DNA from: JBOHBN01 sp050698355
GTDB taxonomy: Bacteria; Actinomycetota; Actinomycetes; Streptosporangiales; WHST01
Direction of reading: 5' to 3'
NCBI GenBank assembly: GCA_050698355.1
Contig: JBOHBN010000181.1
Coordinates: 1 to 44,894, forward strand
DNA: 44,894 nt
Position 1 is the stretch's first letter. Every line of letters starts with the position of its first letter. Made by a program: the position numbers and the translations under genes. The notes below the pieces were generated by a model, which was not told where the DNA came from, did not search any database, and was given only the letters and a program-made list of their open reading frames with translations. Below are positions 31,690-40,498 of the stretch, one piece after another.

Positions 31690-34041
31690 ATGTCCGCGCG
31701 CGTTGCCCCCAAGCTCAGGAAACCCGCCCTGCTCACCTGCGTCTCGGCGCTCGTGCTCGGCGGTGTCGCTGCCACCGCGCCCGTCGCGGCGGCAGCGCCC
31801 AAGACGCACGCGCAAGCGCCGACCTCCGACGTGCGTGAGGTCGGCCCGAGGATCCACAACAAGTCCACCGTCGACCTGTCGGCCAAGGAACGCACGAAGC
31901 TCGCCCGCAAGGCGGACAAGCTCGACCGGCCGAACCGGCGGCAGGCCGGGAAGGACGACGCGACCGGCACGCCGATCGGCGGGGAGAAGACCTGGCTCGG
32001 CCTCGACGACACCACGGGCGGGTACTTCGCCGCGACGTTCGTCCTGCGTGGCGTCGGCGAGCACATCGAGGTCTGGGTGCAGAAGGACCTGAACTACCCC
32101 GCGGGCGACTGCCGCAACGACGGTGTGCGCAACGTCGTCACCGACGCGCAGGTCAACTCGCTGATCGGTGAGTACGACAACAACATGCTGCCGAAGGAGT
32201 CGCAGTACTTCTCCACCGCGCCGCCGCGCGACGGCACCAACCAGCAGGACGTCGGCTTCGGCGCGCCGCTGTGGCAGGTCCTCGGCGGCGGCAACCCGGA
32301 CTACTACAAGGGCGACGGTGACAACACCGTGGCTCTGGTCTCCAACGTGCGGGACGCGAACTACTACGACCCCACGTCGCCGGAGGGCGCCACGTACATC
32401 GCCGGCTTCTTCTCACCGCTGTTCAACGAGGCGTTCGACCGCAACGTCATGACGATCGACTCCTACGACTGGAAGCACCGCACCGGCGCGAACCCGCCGG
32501 GTGAGGGCGACCACGGCCTGTGCAGCCCGAAGCAGCCGGCCCGCCCGTACCTGTACGAGGGGACGTTCGCCCACGAGTACCAGCACCTGCTGGAGTACTA
32601 CGTGGATGCCGGCGAGGAGACCTGGCTGAACGAGGGGCTCTCCGACTACGCGCAGACCATCACCGGCTACGTCGACACCACGATCCCGTTCGGCCAGATC
32701 GGCAACGACAGCCACGTCTCCTGCTTCTACGGCTGGTACGGCGACGCGGAGTTCCCGTACTGCGGGGCGGAGAACTCGCTCACCAGATGGGGCGACCAGG
32801 GCGCTCCATCGATCCTGTCCGACTACGGCGCGGCGTACTCGTTCGTGACGTACGTGGAGAACCAGTTCGGTCGCGACGCGATCAGCTACCTGCACCGCAA
32901 CCCGGCGAACGGGCTCGCCTCGGTGCAGAACTACCTGGACGACCACGCGCCGGGCCTCACGGCGAGCGACGTCGTGCACGACTGGCTGGCCACGGCCGCC
33001 CTTGACCGGTTCGTCGACAACGGCGCGCGGGGCCTGACCCGCAACCAGGAGCAGCGGTTCACCGCGGACCAGCTCAACGCGGCGATCGACTGGGCGTGGA
33101 CCGGTTCGTACGACAGCCCGGGCGCGCCGACCAACGGCGCCGACTTCGTGCTCGGCCGCACCAACCGGCCACTCAACGGTGACACGGTGGGCGCCCTGCG
33201 GTTCAACGGTGCGCGCAACTACGCGCCTGACCCGCTGGCGTGGACCGTCGACCAGGACGCCGGCGCGTTGTACAGCGGCGAGGGCAACGAGCTCGACCGC
33301 ACGCTCGTCTACCAGGTCGACGTGCCGGCTGACGACCCCACGCTGACCTTCTCGACCAGGTACGACATCGAGCAGGGCTGGGACTTCGGCGCGGTACAGG
33401 TGTCCACCGACGGCGGTAAGACGTACACCTCGCTTGCCAACGACGACACCACGACCGAGCACAACCCCGCGGCGGCAAGCAGGATCGCCGAGCAGCTGCC
33501 GGGCCTGACCGGGGCGTCGGAAGGCTGGACGGACGAGACGTTCGACCTGTCCGATTACGCCGGCCAGACGGTCCACCTGTCCTTCCGGTACATGACCGAC
33601 GCCGCAGTCAACGGCAACGGCGGCGAGGGGCCGTTCGGCTGGTGGGTGAAGGACGTCATGGTCGGCGACATGCTCGTCACCGACGGAACCTCCACGGTGG
33701 GCGCCCAGTCCGCCACGCAGGTGTCGCCGGTGCCCGTGGACGGGTGGACGGTGCAGCTGGTCGGCTGGTCGCTCGACGGCACCCGGGTCGCGTACAAGTC
33801 CGGCAAGGTGAAGGACAAGAAGCGCGGGTTCGTGGCACACGTGGGCAAGGGGAAGATGCGGCACATCTTCCGCCATGCCGACCGGATCGGGGTGCTGGTG
33901 ACCGCGGACGACCCGGCGGAGACCGCGTCGAAGTACGCCGGCTACACGCTGAAGCTGAACGGCGTCGTGCAGCCGGGCGGCGGTGCCGACACGAAGGCCG
34001 CCGCGCCGGTGTCCAGGCAGCTGGACGTCCGCGCCGGGTAG
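31690..34041 (+). CDS. Secreted M6-type (immune inhibitor A-like) zinc metalloprotease
   Basis: 783 residues. Signal peptide 1-36 (basic start, hydrophobic core, AAAA). A propeptide-like region is followed by the catalytic domain with FAHEYQHLLEYY (H295, E296, H299) and the downstream ligand block WLNEGLSDYAQ. The C-terminal half is beta-rich: TLTFSTRYDIEQGWDFGAVQVSTDGGKTYTSL and FDLSDYAGQTVHLSFRYMTD are typical of the InhA/MAM-like domain that follows M6 peptidases. It should be an extracellular endopeptidase. The ATG at 31690 has GTGAGGTG upstream. A GC-rich hairpin (around 31658-31675) lies in the leader. It stands alone. Confidence 0.9.
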   Translation: MSARVAPKLRKPALLTCVSALVLGGVAATAPVAAAAPKTHAQAPTSDVREVGPRIHNKSTVDLSAKERTKLARKADKLDRPNRRQAGKDDATGTPIGGEKTWLGLDDTTGGYFAATFVLRGVGEHIEVWVQKDLNYPAGDCRNDGVRNVVTDAQVNSLIGEYDNNMLPKESQYFSTAPPRDGTNQQDVGFGAPLWQVLGGGNPDYYKGDGDNTVALVSNVRDANYYDPTSPEGATYIAGFFSPLFNEAFDRNVMTIDSYDWKHRTGANPPGEGDHGLCSPKQPARPYLYEGTFAHEYQHLLEYYVDAGEETWLNEGLSDYAQTITGYVDTTIPFGQIGNDSHVSCFYGWYGDAEFPYCGAENSLTRWGDQGAPSILSDYGAAYSFVTYVENQFGRDAISYLHRNPANGLASVQNYLDDHAPGLTASDVVHDWLATAALDRFVDNGARGLTRNQEQRFTADQLNAAIDWAWTGSYDSPGAPTNGADFVLGRTNRPLNGDTVGALRFNGARNYAPDPLAWTVDQDAGALYSGEGNELDRTLVYQVDVPADDPTLTFSTRYDIEQGWDFGAVQVSTDGGKTYTSLANDDTTTEHNPAAASRIAEQLPGLTGASEGWTDETFDLSDYAGQTVHLSFRYMTDAAVNGNGGEGPFGWWVKDVMVGDMLVTDGTSTVGAQSATQVSPVPVDGWTVQLVGWSLDGTRVAYKSGKVKDKKRGFVAHVGKGKMRHIFRHADRIGVLVTADDPAETASKYAGYTLKLNGVVQPGGGADTKAAAPVSRQLDVRAG

Positions 34042-34063
34042 CGGCGGCTCTGCCCAGATCCAA

Positions 34064-34122
34064 CGATCATCGTCACTTCGGGCACGTCTCGCGCCGAACA
34101 GTGCCCGAGGTGCCGGTGATCG
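34064..34122. repeat. Imperfect palindrome between protease and metF
   Basis: Arms 34064-34085 and 34101-34122 pair at 19 of 22 positions around a 15-base loop; the ends read CGATCATCG and CGGTGATCG. It lies 22 bases after the protease stop and 100 bases before metF. It could be a terminator or a dispersed palindromic element. It has no T-tract. Confidence 0.62.
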
Positions 34123-34222
34123 CGGAGGTGTTGTCGTAACCGTGCAGGTCAGCGGGGTGATCGCGACTGTATGTCATCGTTTCGGCTGCCTGTGAGCAGC
34201 CGACCCGATATCCTCTTGTCAC

Positions 34223-35137
34223 ATGTCCACAGGTAGCGCGACGACACTGCCCGCCAGACCACCCAAGCTCGGCGACCTGTTCGCCGACGGTGCGGCCTCG
34301 TACTCGTTCGAGTTCTTCCCGCCCAAGACGGAGAAGGGTGAGCAGAACCTGTTCACCTCGATCCGCCAGCTGGAGAGCCTGAAGCCGACGTTCGTGTCCG
34401 TTACGTACGGCGCGGGCGGGTCGAGCCGGGACAAGACCGTCGGGGTGACCGAGCGCATCGCGGCGCAGACCACGTTGACGCCGCTGGCGCACCTCACCCT
34501 GGTCAACCATTCGATCGCCGAGCTGCGGCACGTCATCGGCCAGTACGCCGGTGTCGGCATCCGCAACGTGCTCGCCCTTCGCGGTGACCCTCCTGGTGAT
34601 CCGCAGGGGGAGTGGGTGCGGCATCCGGAGGGGTACGAGTACGCCTCCGACCTCGTACGGCTCGTGCGCGAGTCCGGCGACTTCTCTGTCGGCGTGGCCG
34701 CCTTCCCGGAGAAGCATCCGCGTTCACCGGATCACGAGACCGATGTGCGGTACCTCGTCGGCAAGGCACGCGCGGGCGCCGACTTCGCCATCACCCAGAT
34801 GTTCTTCCGCGTGGAGGATTACCTGCGGCTGCGCGACCGTGTCGCCGCGCATGGCTGCGACATGCCGATCGTTCCCGGCATCATGCCGGTCACGAACGTG
34901 TCGCAGATCGAGCGGTTCGCCGTGCTCTCCGGCGCGGAGTTCCCCGATGATTTCGCCGAGCGGCTGCACGCGGTCGAGGACGACCCCGACGCCGTACGCG
35001 CGATCGGCGTCGACTACGCGTCGGAGATGTGCGCGCGCCTGCTGCGCGAGGGCGTGCCCGGCCTGCACTTCATCACGCTCAACAAGTCGACGGCGACCCG
35101 CGAGATCTACACCCGGCTCGACCTGGCCAACCGCTAA
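34223..35137 (+). CDS. metF: Methylenetetrahydrofolate reductase
   Basis: 304 residues. FAD-linked TIM barrel that reduces 5,10-methylene-THF to 5-methyl-THF for methionine synthesis. SFEFFPPKTEKGEQNL, VTYGAGGSSRDKT, AHLTLVNHS, LALRGDPPGD, GVAAFPEKHPRS, ITQMFF and PGIMPVTN are family blocks. The ATG lies 8 bases after TATCCT (34209-34214), so a leaderless start is possible. Its stop overlaps the stop of the convergent GNAT gene by 4 bases. A metF-like gene (Rv2172c) also lies near pknL in mycobacteria. Confidence 0.95.
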   Translation: MSTGSATTLPARPPKLGDLFADGAASYSFEFFPPKTEKGEQNLFTSIRQLESLKPTFVSVTYGAGGSSRDKTVGVTERIAAQTTLTPLAHLTLVNHSIAELRHVIGQYAGVGIRNVLALRGDPPGDPQGEWVRHPEGYEYASDLVRLVRESGDFSVGVAAFPEKHPRSPDHETDVRYLVGKARAGADFAITQMFFRVEDYLRLRDRVAAHGCDMPIVPGIMPVTNVSQIERFAVLSGAEFPDDFAERLHAVEDDPDAVRAIGVDYASEMCARLLREGVPGLHFITLNKSTATREIYTRLDLANR

Positions 35138-35610
35138 CCGGAAACACGCGGTTCGGGTAGCGGCTTGACGAGCAGCAGGCAGGGGTCGTCCGGCCAGACC
35201 GTGGCGAGCTCCTCCACGGGCAGGAAGCCCATCGCCTGGTAGAACGCGCGCGCCGCCGCGTACCCCTCGTGCGCGACGCTCGGCCCGAGCGTCTTGGCCT
35301 CGAGCAGCCGGGTGCCGCCATCGACCAGCTCGGCCTCGGCGGCGTCGACCAGCGAGCGGCCGATGCCCTGCCGCTGCCGCTCCGGGTCAACGACCAGCAG
35401 GTGGATCTCACTCGTCGTCGGGAAGTGCGTCTCGAGCAGCAGCGCACCGACAACGGTCGCGTCCTCCCAGGCGAGGTACGTCGGCAGCCGCTCCGCTGCC
35501 TGCACGTACTCGCGGTTCGCCTCCTCCCGGCCGAAAGAATGAGGGAGCGCGGACAGCAGGCGTTCGACCGCGGCGACATTGCGTACCCGTGAACTGATCA
35601 TTACGGTCAC
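35134..35610 (-). CDS. GNAT-family N-acetyltransferase
   Basis: 158 residues. The acetyl-CoA motif is LLVVDPERQRQGIGRSLVDAAE, followed by RLLEAKTLGPSV and ARAFYQAMGFLPVEEL. Substrate unknown. The GTG at 35610 follows GAGGGTTACCCAC; an internal ATG (MISSRV) nine bases later is an alternative. It converges on metF with overlapping stop codons. Confidence 0.85.
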   Translation of the reverse strand: MTVMISSRVRNVAAVERLLSALPHSFGREEANREYVQAAERLPTYLAWEDATVVGALLLETHFPTTSEIHLLVVDPERQRQGIGRSLVDAAEAELVDGGTRLLEAKTLGPSVAHEGYAAARAFYQAMGFLPVEELATVWPDDPCLLLVKPLPEPRVSG

Positions 35611-35643
35611 GTGGGTAACCCTCGCATACCCAGCTCCGGCCGC

Positions 35644-36630
35644 TCAGCGGGTGACCAGGGCGACCCAGTGGTCGTAGTGCCGCGTGGCGCGCCTGATCAG
35701 GTCCATGCCCCAGCGCACCTGGTTGATCGCGACGTCGGCCATCTGGTCGCGCCGCAGCCGCTCGATGTTGACCGCGAGCCAGTCCAGGTACGTGCGCAGC
35801 CAGGACGCGACGGCGTCGGGTGCCGGCGTTCCGGCTGGCCCGCCCCCGTCGCGGTAGCCGGCGCGCAACGCGGTGGTCAGCTCCGGGTCGGCGTCGCCCT
35901 GGATGGCGCCGCACCAGTCGAGCACCACCGCGCCCAGCTCCCGGTACGGGTCGACCGGGCGGGCGGTGTCCCAGTCGGTGACCGCCAGCTTTCCGCCGGG
36001 GAGCAGCAGGCAGTTCTTCGGGTCGAAGTCGGAGTGGCCGGTGAGCGTCGGGCGGCTCGGCCGGTCCAGGTCGGAACCGATGCGCGCATCCAGCGCGTCG
36101 GCGAGCGGCACCAGCTCGTACAGCTCGTCGGCGAACGGTGCGCCCGTGGCGGCGGCCCACCCGGCCAGGCGCTGCCAGGTGTAGTCGGGACGCGGGCCGA
36201 CGATGAGCGGCGGACCCGTCCGTCCCGCCCGGTGGATGTGCGCGAGGACCCGTCCCGCGGTGTGCACGAGGTCGGGGTCGATGGCACGGGGGTGCACGGG
36301 GGCGCCGTCGAGCCACTTGTGTACGCGGACGAGCGCGTCGCCGACCCGCATGACCGGGCGGCCGTCGCGGGGGTGCGGGATCGGTTCCGGCATCGGTACC
36401 CGTGCCATGAACGCCGCACGCTCGATCGCGTATGCCTCGTGCAGGTAGCGCAGGAACTCCGGGTGGTCGGCGTTCAGCATGAGCTGTTTCACCGCGAACT
36501 GGCCCTGATCGGTCGTCACCCGGAACAGCCGGTTGGAGAGGCCGCCGCGGACCGGTACCCAGGTCTGGGCCGCACCGAGCCCGAACTCCGCGCAGGCGTC
36601 GCTCAGGCGCACCGAGCCATCGACTCTCAT
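35644..36630 (-). CDS. Aminoglycoside phosphotransferase-like (APH/ChoK) kinase
   Basis: 328 residues. GGLSNRLFRVTTDQGQFAVKQLM forms the ATP lobe with its lysine; LTGHSDFDPKNCLL is the Brenner box with the catalytic aspartate (H-x-D-x4-N); VTDWDTARPVDPYRELG carries the metal aspartate. The family phosphorylates small molecules such as aminoglycosides, choline or homoserine. Nothing here points to resistance rather than metabolism. The ATG at 36630 (MRVDGSVRLSDAC) is chosen because sequence further upstream has no family features. Confidence 0.86.
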   Translation of the reverse strand: MRVDGSVRLSDACAEFGLGAAQTWVPVRGGLSNRLFRVTTDQGQFAVKQLMLNADHPEFLRYLHEAYAIERAAFMARVPMPEPIPHPRDGRPVMRVGDALVRVHKWLDGAPVHPRAIDPDLVHTAGRVLAHIHRAGRTGPPLIVGPRPDYTWQRLAGWAAATGAPFADELYELVPLADALDARIGSDLDRPSRPTLTGHSDFDPKNCLLLPGGKLAVTDWDTARPVDPYRELGAVVLDWCGAIQGDADPELTTALRAGYRDGGGPAGTPAPDAVASWLRTYLDWLAVNIERLRRDQMADVAINQVRWGMDLIRRATRHYDHWVALVTR

Positions 36631-36692
36631 GCGGCGGTCACCGGCTCCCTCCCGCCGCTCGGGGCGCTTGTCACAGACCCAAAGCCTAGATG

Positions 36693-37235
36693 TCAGCGCA
36701 GGCGCCGGCCGAGGACGAGGTACGGGTCGGTCGATGTGACAAAGCCCATCCCAACCAGGAGCTCGGTGTATCCCAGCGCGGCGTAGAAGGCGCGCGCGCC
36801 GGACGAGCGTTCCGGGGTGGAGAGGAGCACCGTCTCCTCCGCCCGGTCGCGCAGCAGCGCCCAGGTGAGCGCCCGGCCCAACCCGCGCCCTTGCCAGCGC
36901 GGGCGCACGTGGAGCTCGGCGAGGCAGTACGCGTTCGCCAGCCACGCCCGCGCAGCCGGCTGGCCGTACTCCGCGCGCAGGCGCGGTTCGACCTGGTCGT
37001 GCCACCACTGGCCGCTATCGCAGTGGAACCCGTACGCGAATCCCGCGAGCGGGCGCCCGGCCACCACCGCCGACCAGCCGGGTTCGGAGAGGTGCGTGCG
37101 GAACAGCTCGCGACGATGTGGGATGTGGCGGGGGGCGCGGTTCATGGCCTGCAGGTACACATCGACGGCGGCGTCGAACCAGTGGTCGCGGAACTCGTCC
37201 GCGGACACGAGGTGAGGTAGGGGCAGGGGCGCCAC
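36693..37235 (-). CDS. GNAT-family N-acetyltransferase
   Basis: About 180 residues. Acetyl-CoA motif: CLAELHVRPRWQGRGLGRALTWALL, then VLLSTPERSSGARAFYAALGYTELLVG. The N-terminal part (FDAAVDVYLQAMNRAP) and GFAYGFHCDSGQWWHDQV are family-like. The GTG at 37235 is the most upstream start that keeps the protein separate from the YbaK gene, which ends 23 bases earlier; the Shine-Dalgarno sequence is weak (GGCGAGC). Substrate unknown. Confidence 0.83.
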   Translation of the reverse strand: MAPLPLPHLVSADEFRDHWFDAAVDVYLQAMNRAPRHIPHRRELFRTHLSEPGWSAVVAGRPLAGFAYGFHCDSGQWWHDQVEPRLRAEYGQPAARAWLANAYCLAELHVRPRWQGRGLGRALTWALLRDRAEETVLLSTPERSSGARAFYAALGYTELLVGMGFVTSTDPYLVLGRRLR

Positions 37236-37258
37236 CGCTTGCTCGCCGGTCGTCCCGG

Positions 37259-37729
37259 TCAGGGACAGCCGACGTCGGCGGGCGTGCCTCCGGTCATGCG
37301 AAGGAGTTCGCCGTGCGTGGTGGGGAAGACCGCGTGCGGGTGGCCGGCCGCCGCCCAGATGGTGTCGTAGCGGACGAGGTCGTCGTCGACGACCGTGCGC
37401 AGCGGCTTGTCGTGGCCGACGGGCGGCACCCCGCCGATCGTGAAACCCGTGGCGTCGCGCACGAAGGGGGGATCCGCGCGGCGTACCGCTGTGACCCCTA
37501 GATGCCCCGCCACCCGTTCGGTGTCGACGCGGTGCCCGCCGCTCGCGATCACCAGGACCGGCTCGCCGTCCGCCTCGAAGATGAGGGAGTTCGCGATCTG
37601 GCCCACCTCGACACCGAGGCCCGCAGCGGCCGTCGCCGCCGTGCGGGCGCTGTCGGGGAGCATGCGTACCTCGCCGGCCGCGCCTTGCTCGCGGAGCCGC
37701 TCGCGGACCCGTTCGATGCCTTGTGTCAT
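37259..37729 (-). CDS. YbaK/EbsC-type aminoacyl-tRNA deacylase
   Basis: 156 residues. QIANSLIFEADGEPVLVIASGGHRVDTERVA and ATGFTIGGVPPVGH are the fold's conserved segments. Relatives (YbaK, ProX) hydrolyse mischarged Cys-tRNA(Pro) or Ala-tRNA(Pro). The ATG at 37729 is preceded by GGGAGGGCTCCTC. It is followed by a GNAT gene on the same strand, probably in one operon. Confidence 0.88.
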   Translation of the reverse strand: MTQGIERVRERLREQGAAGEVRMLPDSARTAATAAAGLGVEVGQIANSLIFEADGEPVLVIASGGHRVDTERVAGHLGVTAVRRADPPFVRDATGFTIGGVPPVGHDKPLRTVVDDDLVRYDTIWAAAGHPHAVFPTTHGELLRMTGGTPADVGCP

Positions 37730-37951
37730 GAGGAGCCCTCCCGCGCGAGCATCGCAGCGGTGCACGGGCGCCACCGCGGCCACCTGTCGACGCAGCGAGG
37801 AGCGGAACGCGGGTGGGTGACGGGGTGCACAGCCATGAGGGCACTGTACGAGCGCTGGCATGCGGTCGATGCCCTGGTACCCTCCCGCCCACGATCATTG
37901 CGGTTTGCTCACGAATTTCCTTCCCGTCCCCGTGGCAACGCGGAGACATTC

Positions 37952-38095
37952 GTGCGCGTCCGTAAGCTACGACGGCGCACCTTGCCAATGCGGCCGAAAG
38001 TAGTGGAGCAGTACCGCATCCCGACCGGCACGGACAGCTACTTTCGGCTGCACTTGGCAACGATTGACGCAGACGGTGGGAGGCATTGCAGATGA
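37952..38095 (+). CDS. Small basic ORF overlapping the L,D-transpeptidase start (putative)
   Basis: 47 residues, strongly basic at its start (RVRKLRRRT). The GTG at 37952 follows GGAG by 7-8 bases. Its TGA overlaps the ATG of the L,D-transpeptidase gene (ATGA), the usual sign of translational coupling. A long inverted repeat (37982-38003 with 38038-38060) lies inside it. No family is recognised. It may encode a small protein or act as a regulatory leader ORF. Confidence 0.45.
   Translation: MRVRKLRRRTLPMRPKVVEQYRIPTGTDSYFRLHLATIDADGGRHCR
37982..38060. promoter_or_regulatory. Large hairpin in the leader of the L,D-transpeptidase gene
   Basis: Arms 37982-38003 and 38038-38060 pair over about 21 bases with one mismatch and one bulge; the inner 11 bp (GCCGAAAGTAG/CTACTTTCGGC) are perfect. 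The loop is 34 bases. It ends 32 bases before the ATG and lies inside the small ORF, so ribosomes translating that ORF would open it. No known riboswitch consensus was recognised. Confidence 0.6.
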
Positions 38096-38946
38096 GTCGG
38101 CGGGTCGTGGTCTTCGGGGCGTTGCTCTCCGCCGCGGCGCTGATGGCGTCCGGTTGCACCAACGCGTTCACGGCCACTGAGCCGCGCACGACCCCGGCGG
38201 CCGACACGGCGTCGGCGACGCCGGCGCACTCCAGTTCCCCGTCGCGGCACTCGACGACTCCCGACGCGTCACCGTCGGAGCGGGCGACGACCGTGCGCGA
38301 CCCGCTGGATCTCGGCGACAAGAAGATCAAGTACGGCCGGCAGGGCAGGCACGTCAAGGCGCTGCAGAAGCGGCTGACGGCGCTGCACTACGACCCGGGT
38401 GAGATCGACGGCCACTACGGCCCCAACACCCGGTACGCCGTGTGGGCCTTCGACAAGGTCAACGGGATCAAGCCGCACGACACGGTCGGCAAGTTGGTGC
38501 GGGCGGCATTCGCCGACCCCGACCAGCCGGAGGTGCTCAAGCCGGGCGGTGCCGACAACCGGGTGGAGATCAACCTCGACAAGCAGTATCTGGTCGTCTA
38601 CCGGGGCGATGCCGTCGCACTGATCAGCCACCTCTCCTCAGGCAGCGGCGCGAGCTACTGCGAGCAGTACACCGACGAGGCCACGGGAGACACCGGCACC
38701 TCCTGCGGGGTCGCCGTCACGCCCACCGGCAACTACGAGACGTACCGCAGGATCGAGGGCTGGCGCCACTCACGGCTCGGCTACCTGTACAACCCGGTCT
38801 ACTTCAACGGCGGCATCGCCGTGCACGGTGAGCCGTACGTTCCCCTGTACCCGGCGTCGCACGGTTGCGTGCGCATCCCGATGCATACCTCGACGATCTT
38901 CCCGAAGCTGGTGGGGCACGATGAGAAGGTTTACGTCCGCGACTGA
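38092..38946 (+). CDS. Lipoprotein L,D-transpeptidase with peptidoglycan-binding domain
   Basis: 284 residues. A signal peptide with lipobox LMASGC is followed by a Ser/Thr/Pro-rich linker, then a PG_binding_1 domain (about 80-140: QGRHVKALQKRLTALHYDPGEIDGHYGPNTRYAVWAFDK). The YkuD catalytic domain runs to the end, with HGEPYVPLYPASHGCVRIP carrying the nucleophile cysteine. The enzyme makes 3-3 crosslinks or attaches proteins to peptidoglycan. ATG 38092 is chosen because GGGAGG is 8 bases upstream. It may be controlled through the small ORF and hairpin in front. Confidence 0.92.
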   Translation: MSRRVVVFGALLSAAALMASGCTNAFTATEPRTTPAADTASATPAHSSSPSRHSTTPDASPSERATTVRDPLDLGDKKIKYGRQGRHVKALQKRLTALHYDPGEIDGHYGPNTRYAVWAFDKVNGIKPHDTVGKLVRAAFADPDQPEVLKPGGADNRVEINLDKQYLVVYRGDAVALISHLSSGSGASYCEQYTDEATGDTGTSCGVAVTPTGNYETYRRIEGWRHSRLGYLYNPVYFNGGIAVHGEPYVPLYPASHGCVRIPMHTSTIFPKLVGHDEKVYVRD

Positions 38947-38955
38947 GCCTGTCTC

Positions 38956-40410
38956 GTGACTCCGGAGGAGTTCCGCCGGGAAGGGCACCGGGTCGTCGAC
39001 TGGATCGCGGACTACCTCGACCGGATCGAGGAACGGCCGGTACGCGCCCAGGTCGGTCCCGGCGAGGTGCGGGCCGCGTTGCCGGCTCACCCGCCCGAGC
39101 GCGGGGAGCCGTACGAGCACGTGCTCGCCGACCTCGACCGGGTGATCCTTCCCGGCGTGACGCACTGGCAGCATCCCTCGTACTTCGCGTACTTCCCGGC
39201 GAACGCGTCCGGCCCCGCCGTACTCGGTGATCTGCTGTCCTCCGGTCTCGGGGTGCAGGGCATGCTCTGGGCGACCAGCCCGGCGTGCACGGAGCTGGAG
39301 ATGGTGGTGACCGACTGGCTCGCCGAGCTGTTCGGGTTGCCCGAGGAGTTCCGGCACGGTGGTTCGGGTGGCGGGGTGATCCAGGACTCCGCGTCGAGCG
39401 GCAACCTGGTCGCGCTACTCGCCGCGCGGCACCACGCCTCGGAGGGCGCCGTGGAGGTGGCCGGCGTGCGCGGGCGCTACACGGTTTACGTGTCCACCGA
39501 GACGCACTCCTCGCTGGAGAAGGCGGTACGCATTGCGGGCCTCGGCGCCGACAACGTCCGTACCGTCGCGACCGACGAAACGCTCGCCATGGACGCGGGC
39601 GACCTCGACCGGGTGTTGGCCGAGGACATCGCTGCTGGAGCGACGCCCGCGCTGGTGTGCGCGACGGTGGGCACCACGGCCACCACCGCGATCGATCCGG
39701 TCCGCGCGATCGGCGCGGTGTGCCGCCGGTACGGCGTCTGGCTGCACGTCGACGCCGCGTACGCCGGTGTCGCCGCGGTCTGCCCGGAGTTCCGCACGCT
39801 GACCGACGGCGTCGGCGAGTACGCCGACTCGTACTGCACCGACCCGCACAAGTGGCTGCTCACCAACTTCGACTGCAGCATGCTGTGGGTGCGCGACCGC
39901 CGGCCACTGGAGACCGCGCTGTCGGTCCTGCCCGAGTACCTGCGCAACGCGGCGACGGAGTCCGGGGCCGTCGTGGACTACCGCGACTGGCAAGTGCCGC
40001 TGGGCCGCCGCTTCCGCGCGCTGAAGCTGTGGTCGGTCATCCGGTGGTACGGCGCGGAGGGGCTGCGCGCGCACATTCGCGACGACGTCCAGCTCGCCGA
40101 ACGGTTCGCCGAACTCGTCGCCGCCGACGACAGGTTCGAGCTGGCCGCGCCTCGTCCGCTCGCCCTGGTGTGCCTGCGTCCCCGCTGGGAGGCGCTCACC
40201 GGAGCGACAGGCGAGGGGGCCGACGCGCTCACCGCTCGCGTGCTCGACCGGCTGAACGACTCGGGTCGGCTCTTTCTCTCCCATGCCAAGGTGGGCGGGC
40301 GTACGGTGCTGAGGTTCTGCGTAGGCGCCCCGGCGACCGAGTGGGCGCACGTCGAGCGCGCCTGGAACGACATCGCCGCCGCGGTCAACGAGGTCGCCCG
40401 CCGTATGTGA
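38956..40410 (+). CDS. Aromatic-L-amino-acid decarboxylase (PLP group II)
   Basis: 484 residues. HWQHPSYFAYFPANASGPAVLGDLL and WATSPACTELEMVVTDWLAEL are the substrate and cofactor parts; VDAAYAG and the PLP lysine in TDPHKWLLTNFDCSMLWVRD are clear. This matches group II decarboxylases that act on Trp, Tyr or DOPA to give amines. The GTG at 38956 is ten bases after the L,D-transpeptidase stop, so co-transcription is likely. The exact substrate cannot be told. Confidence 0.92.
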   Translation: MTPEEFRREGHRVVDWIADYLDRIEERPVRAQVGPGEVRAALPAHPPERGEPYEHVLADLDRVILPGVTHWQHPSYFAYFPANASGPAVLGDLLSSGLGVQGMLWATSPACTELEMVVTDWLAELFGLPEEFRHGGSGGGVIQDSASSGNLVALLAARHHASEGAVEVAGVRGRYTVYVSTETHSSLEKAVRIAGLGADNVRTVATDETLAMDAGDLDRVLAEDIAAGATPALVCATVGTTATTAIDPVRAIGAVCRRYGVWLHVDAAYAGVAAVCPEFRTLTDGVGEYADSYCTDPHKWLLTNFDCSMLWVRDRRPLETALSVLPEYLRNAATESGAVVDYRDWQVPLGRRFRALKLWSVIRWYGAEGLRAHIRDDVQLAERFAELVAADDRFELAAPRPLALVCLRPRWEALTGATGEGADALTARVLDRLNDSGRLFLSHAKVGGRTVLRFCVGAPATEWAHVERAWNDIAAAVNEVARRM

Positions 40411-40498
40411 ACCGTGCGAGCACGGTGCCTTGCGTGGCTGGGAGCGTCCGGCTACCTCACGTGCGGTCTGGCCTCACCACGGAGGCCACAATGTGTGC

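Noticed and set aside
32413..33876. Long open frames antisense to the protease and to many other genes
   Set aside because: They follow from high GC in the third codon position of the real genes, are Arg/Val/His-rich and show no family motif.
35644..36630. Aminoglycoside resistance gene
   Set aside because: The kinase motifs are shared with many metabolic kinases and the context is housekeeping.
37896..38091. c-di-AMP (ydaO-type) riboswitch upstream of the L,D-transpeptidase
   Set aside because: The position would suit, but the conserved blocks of that riboswitch are not present; only the inverted repeat is clear.
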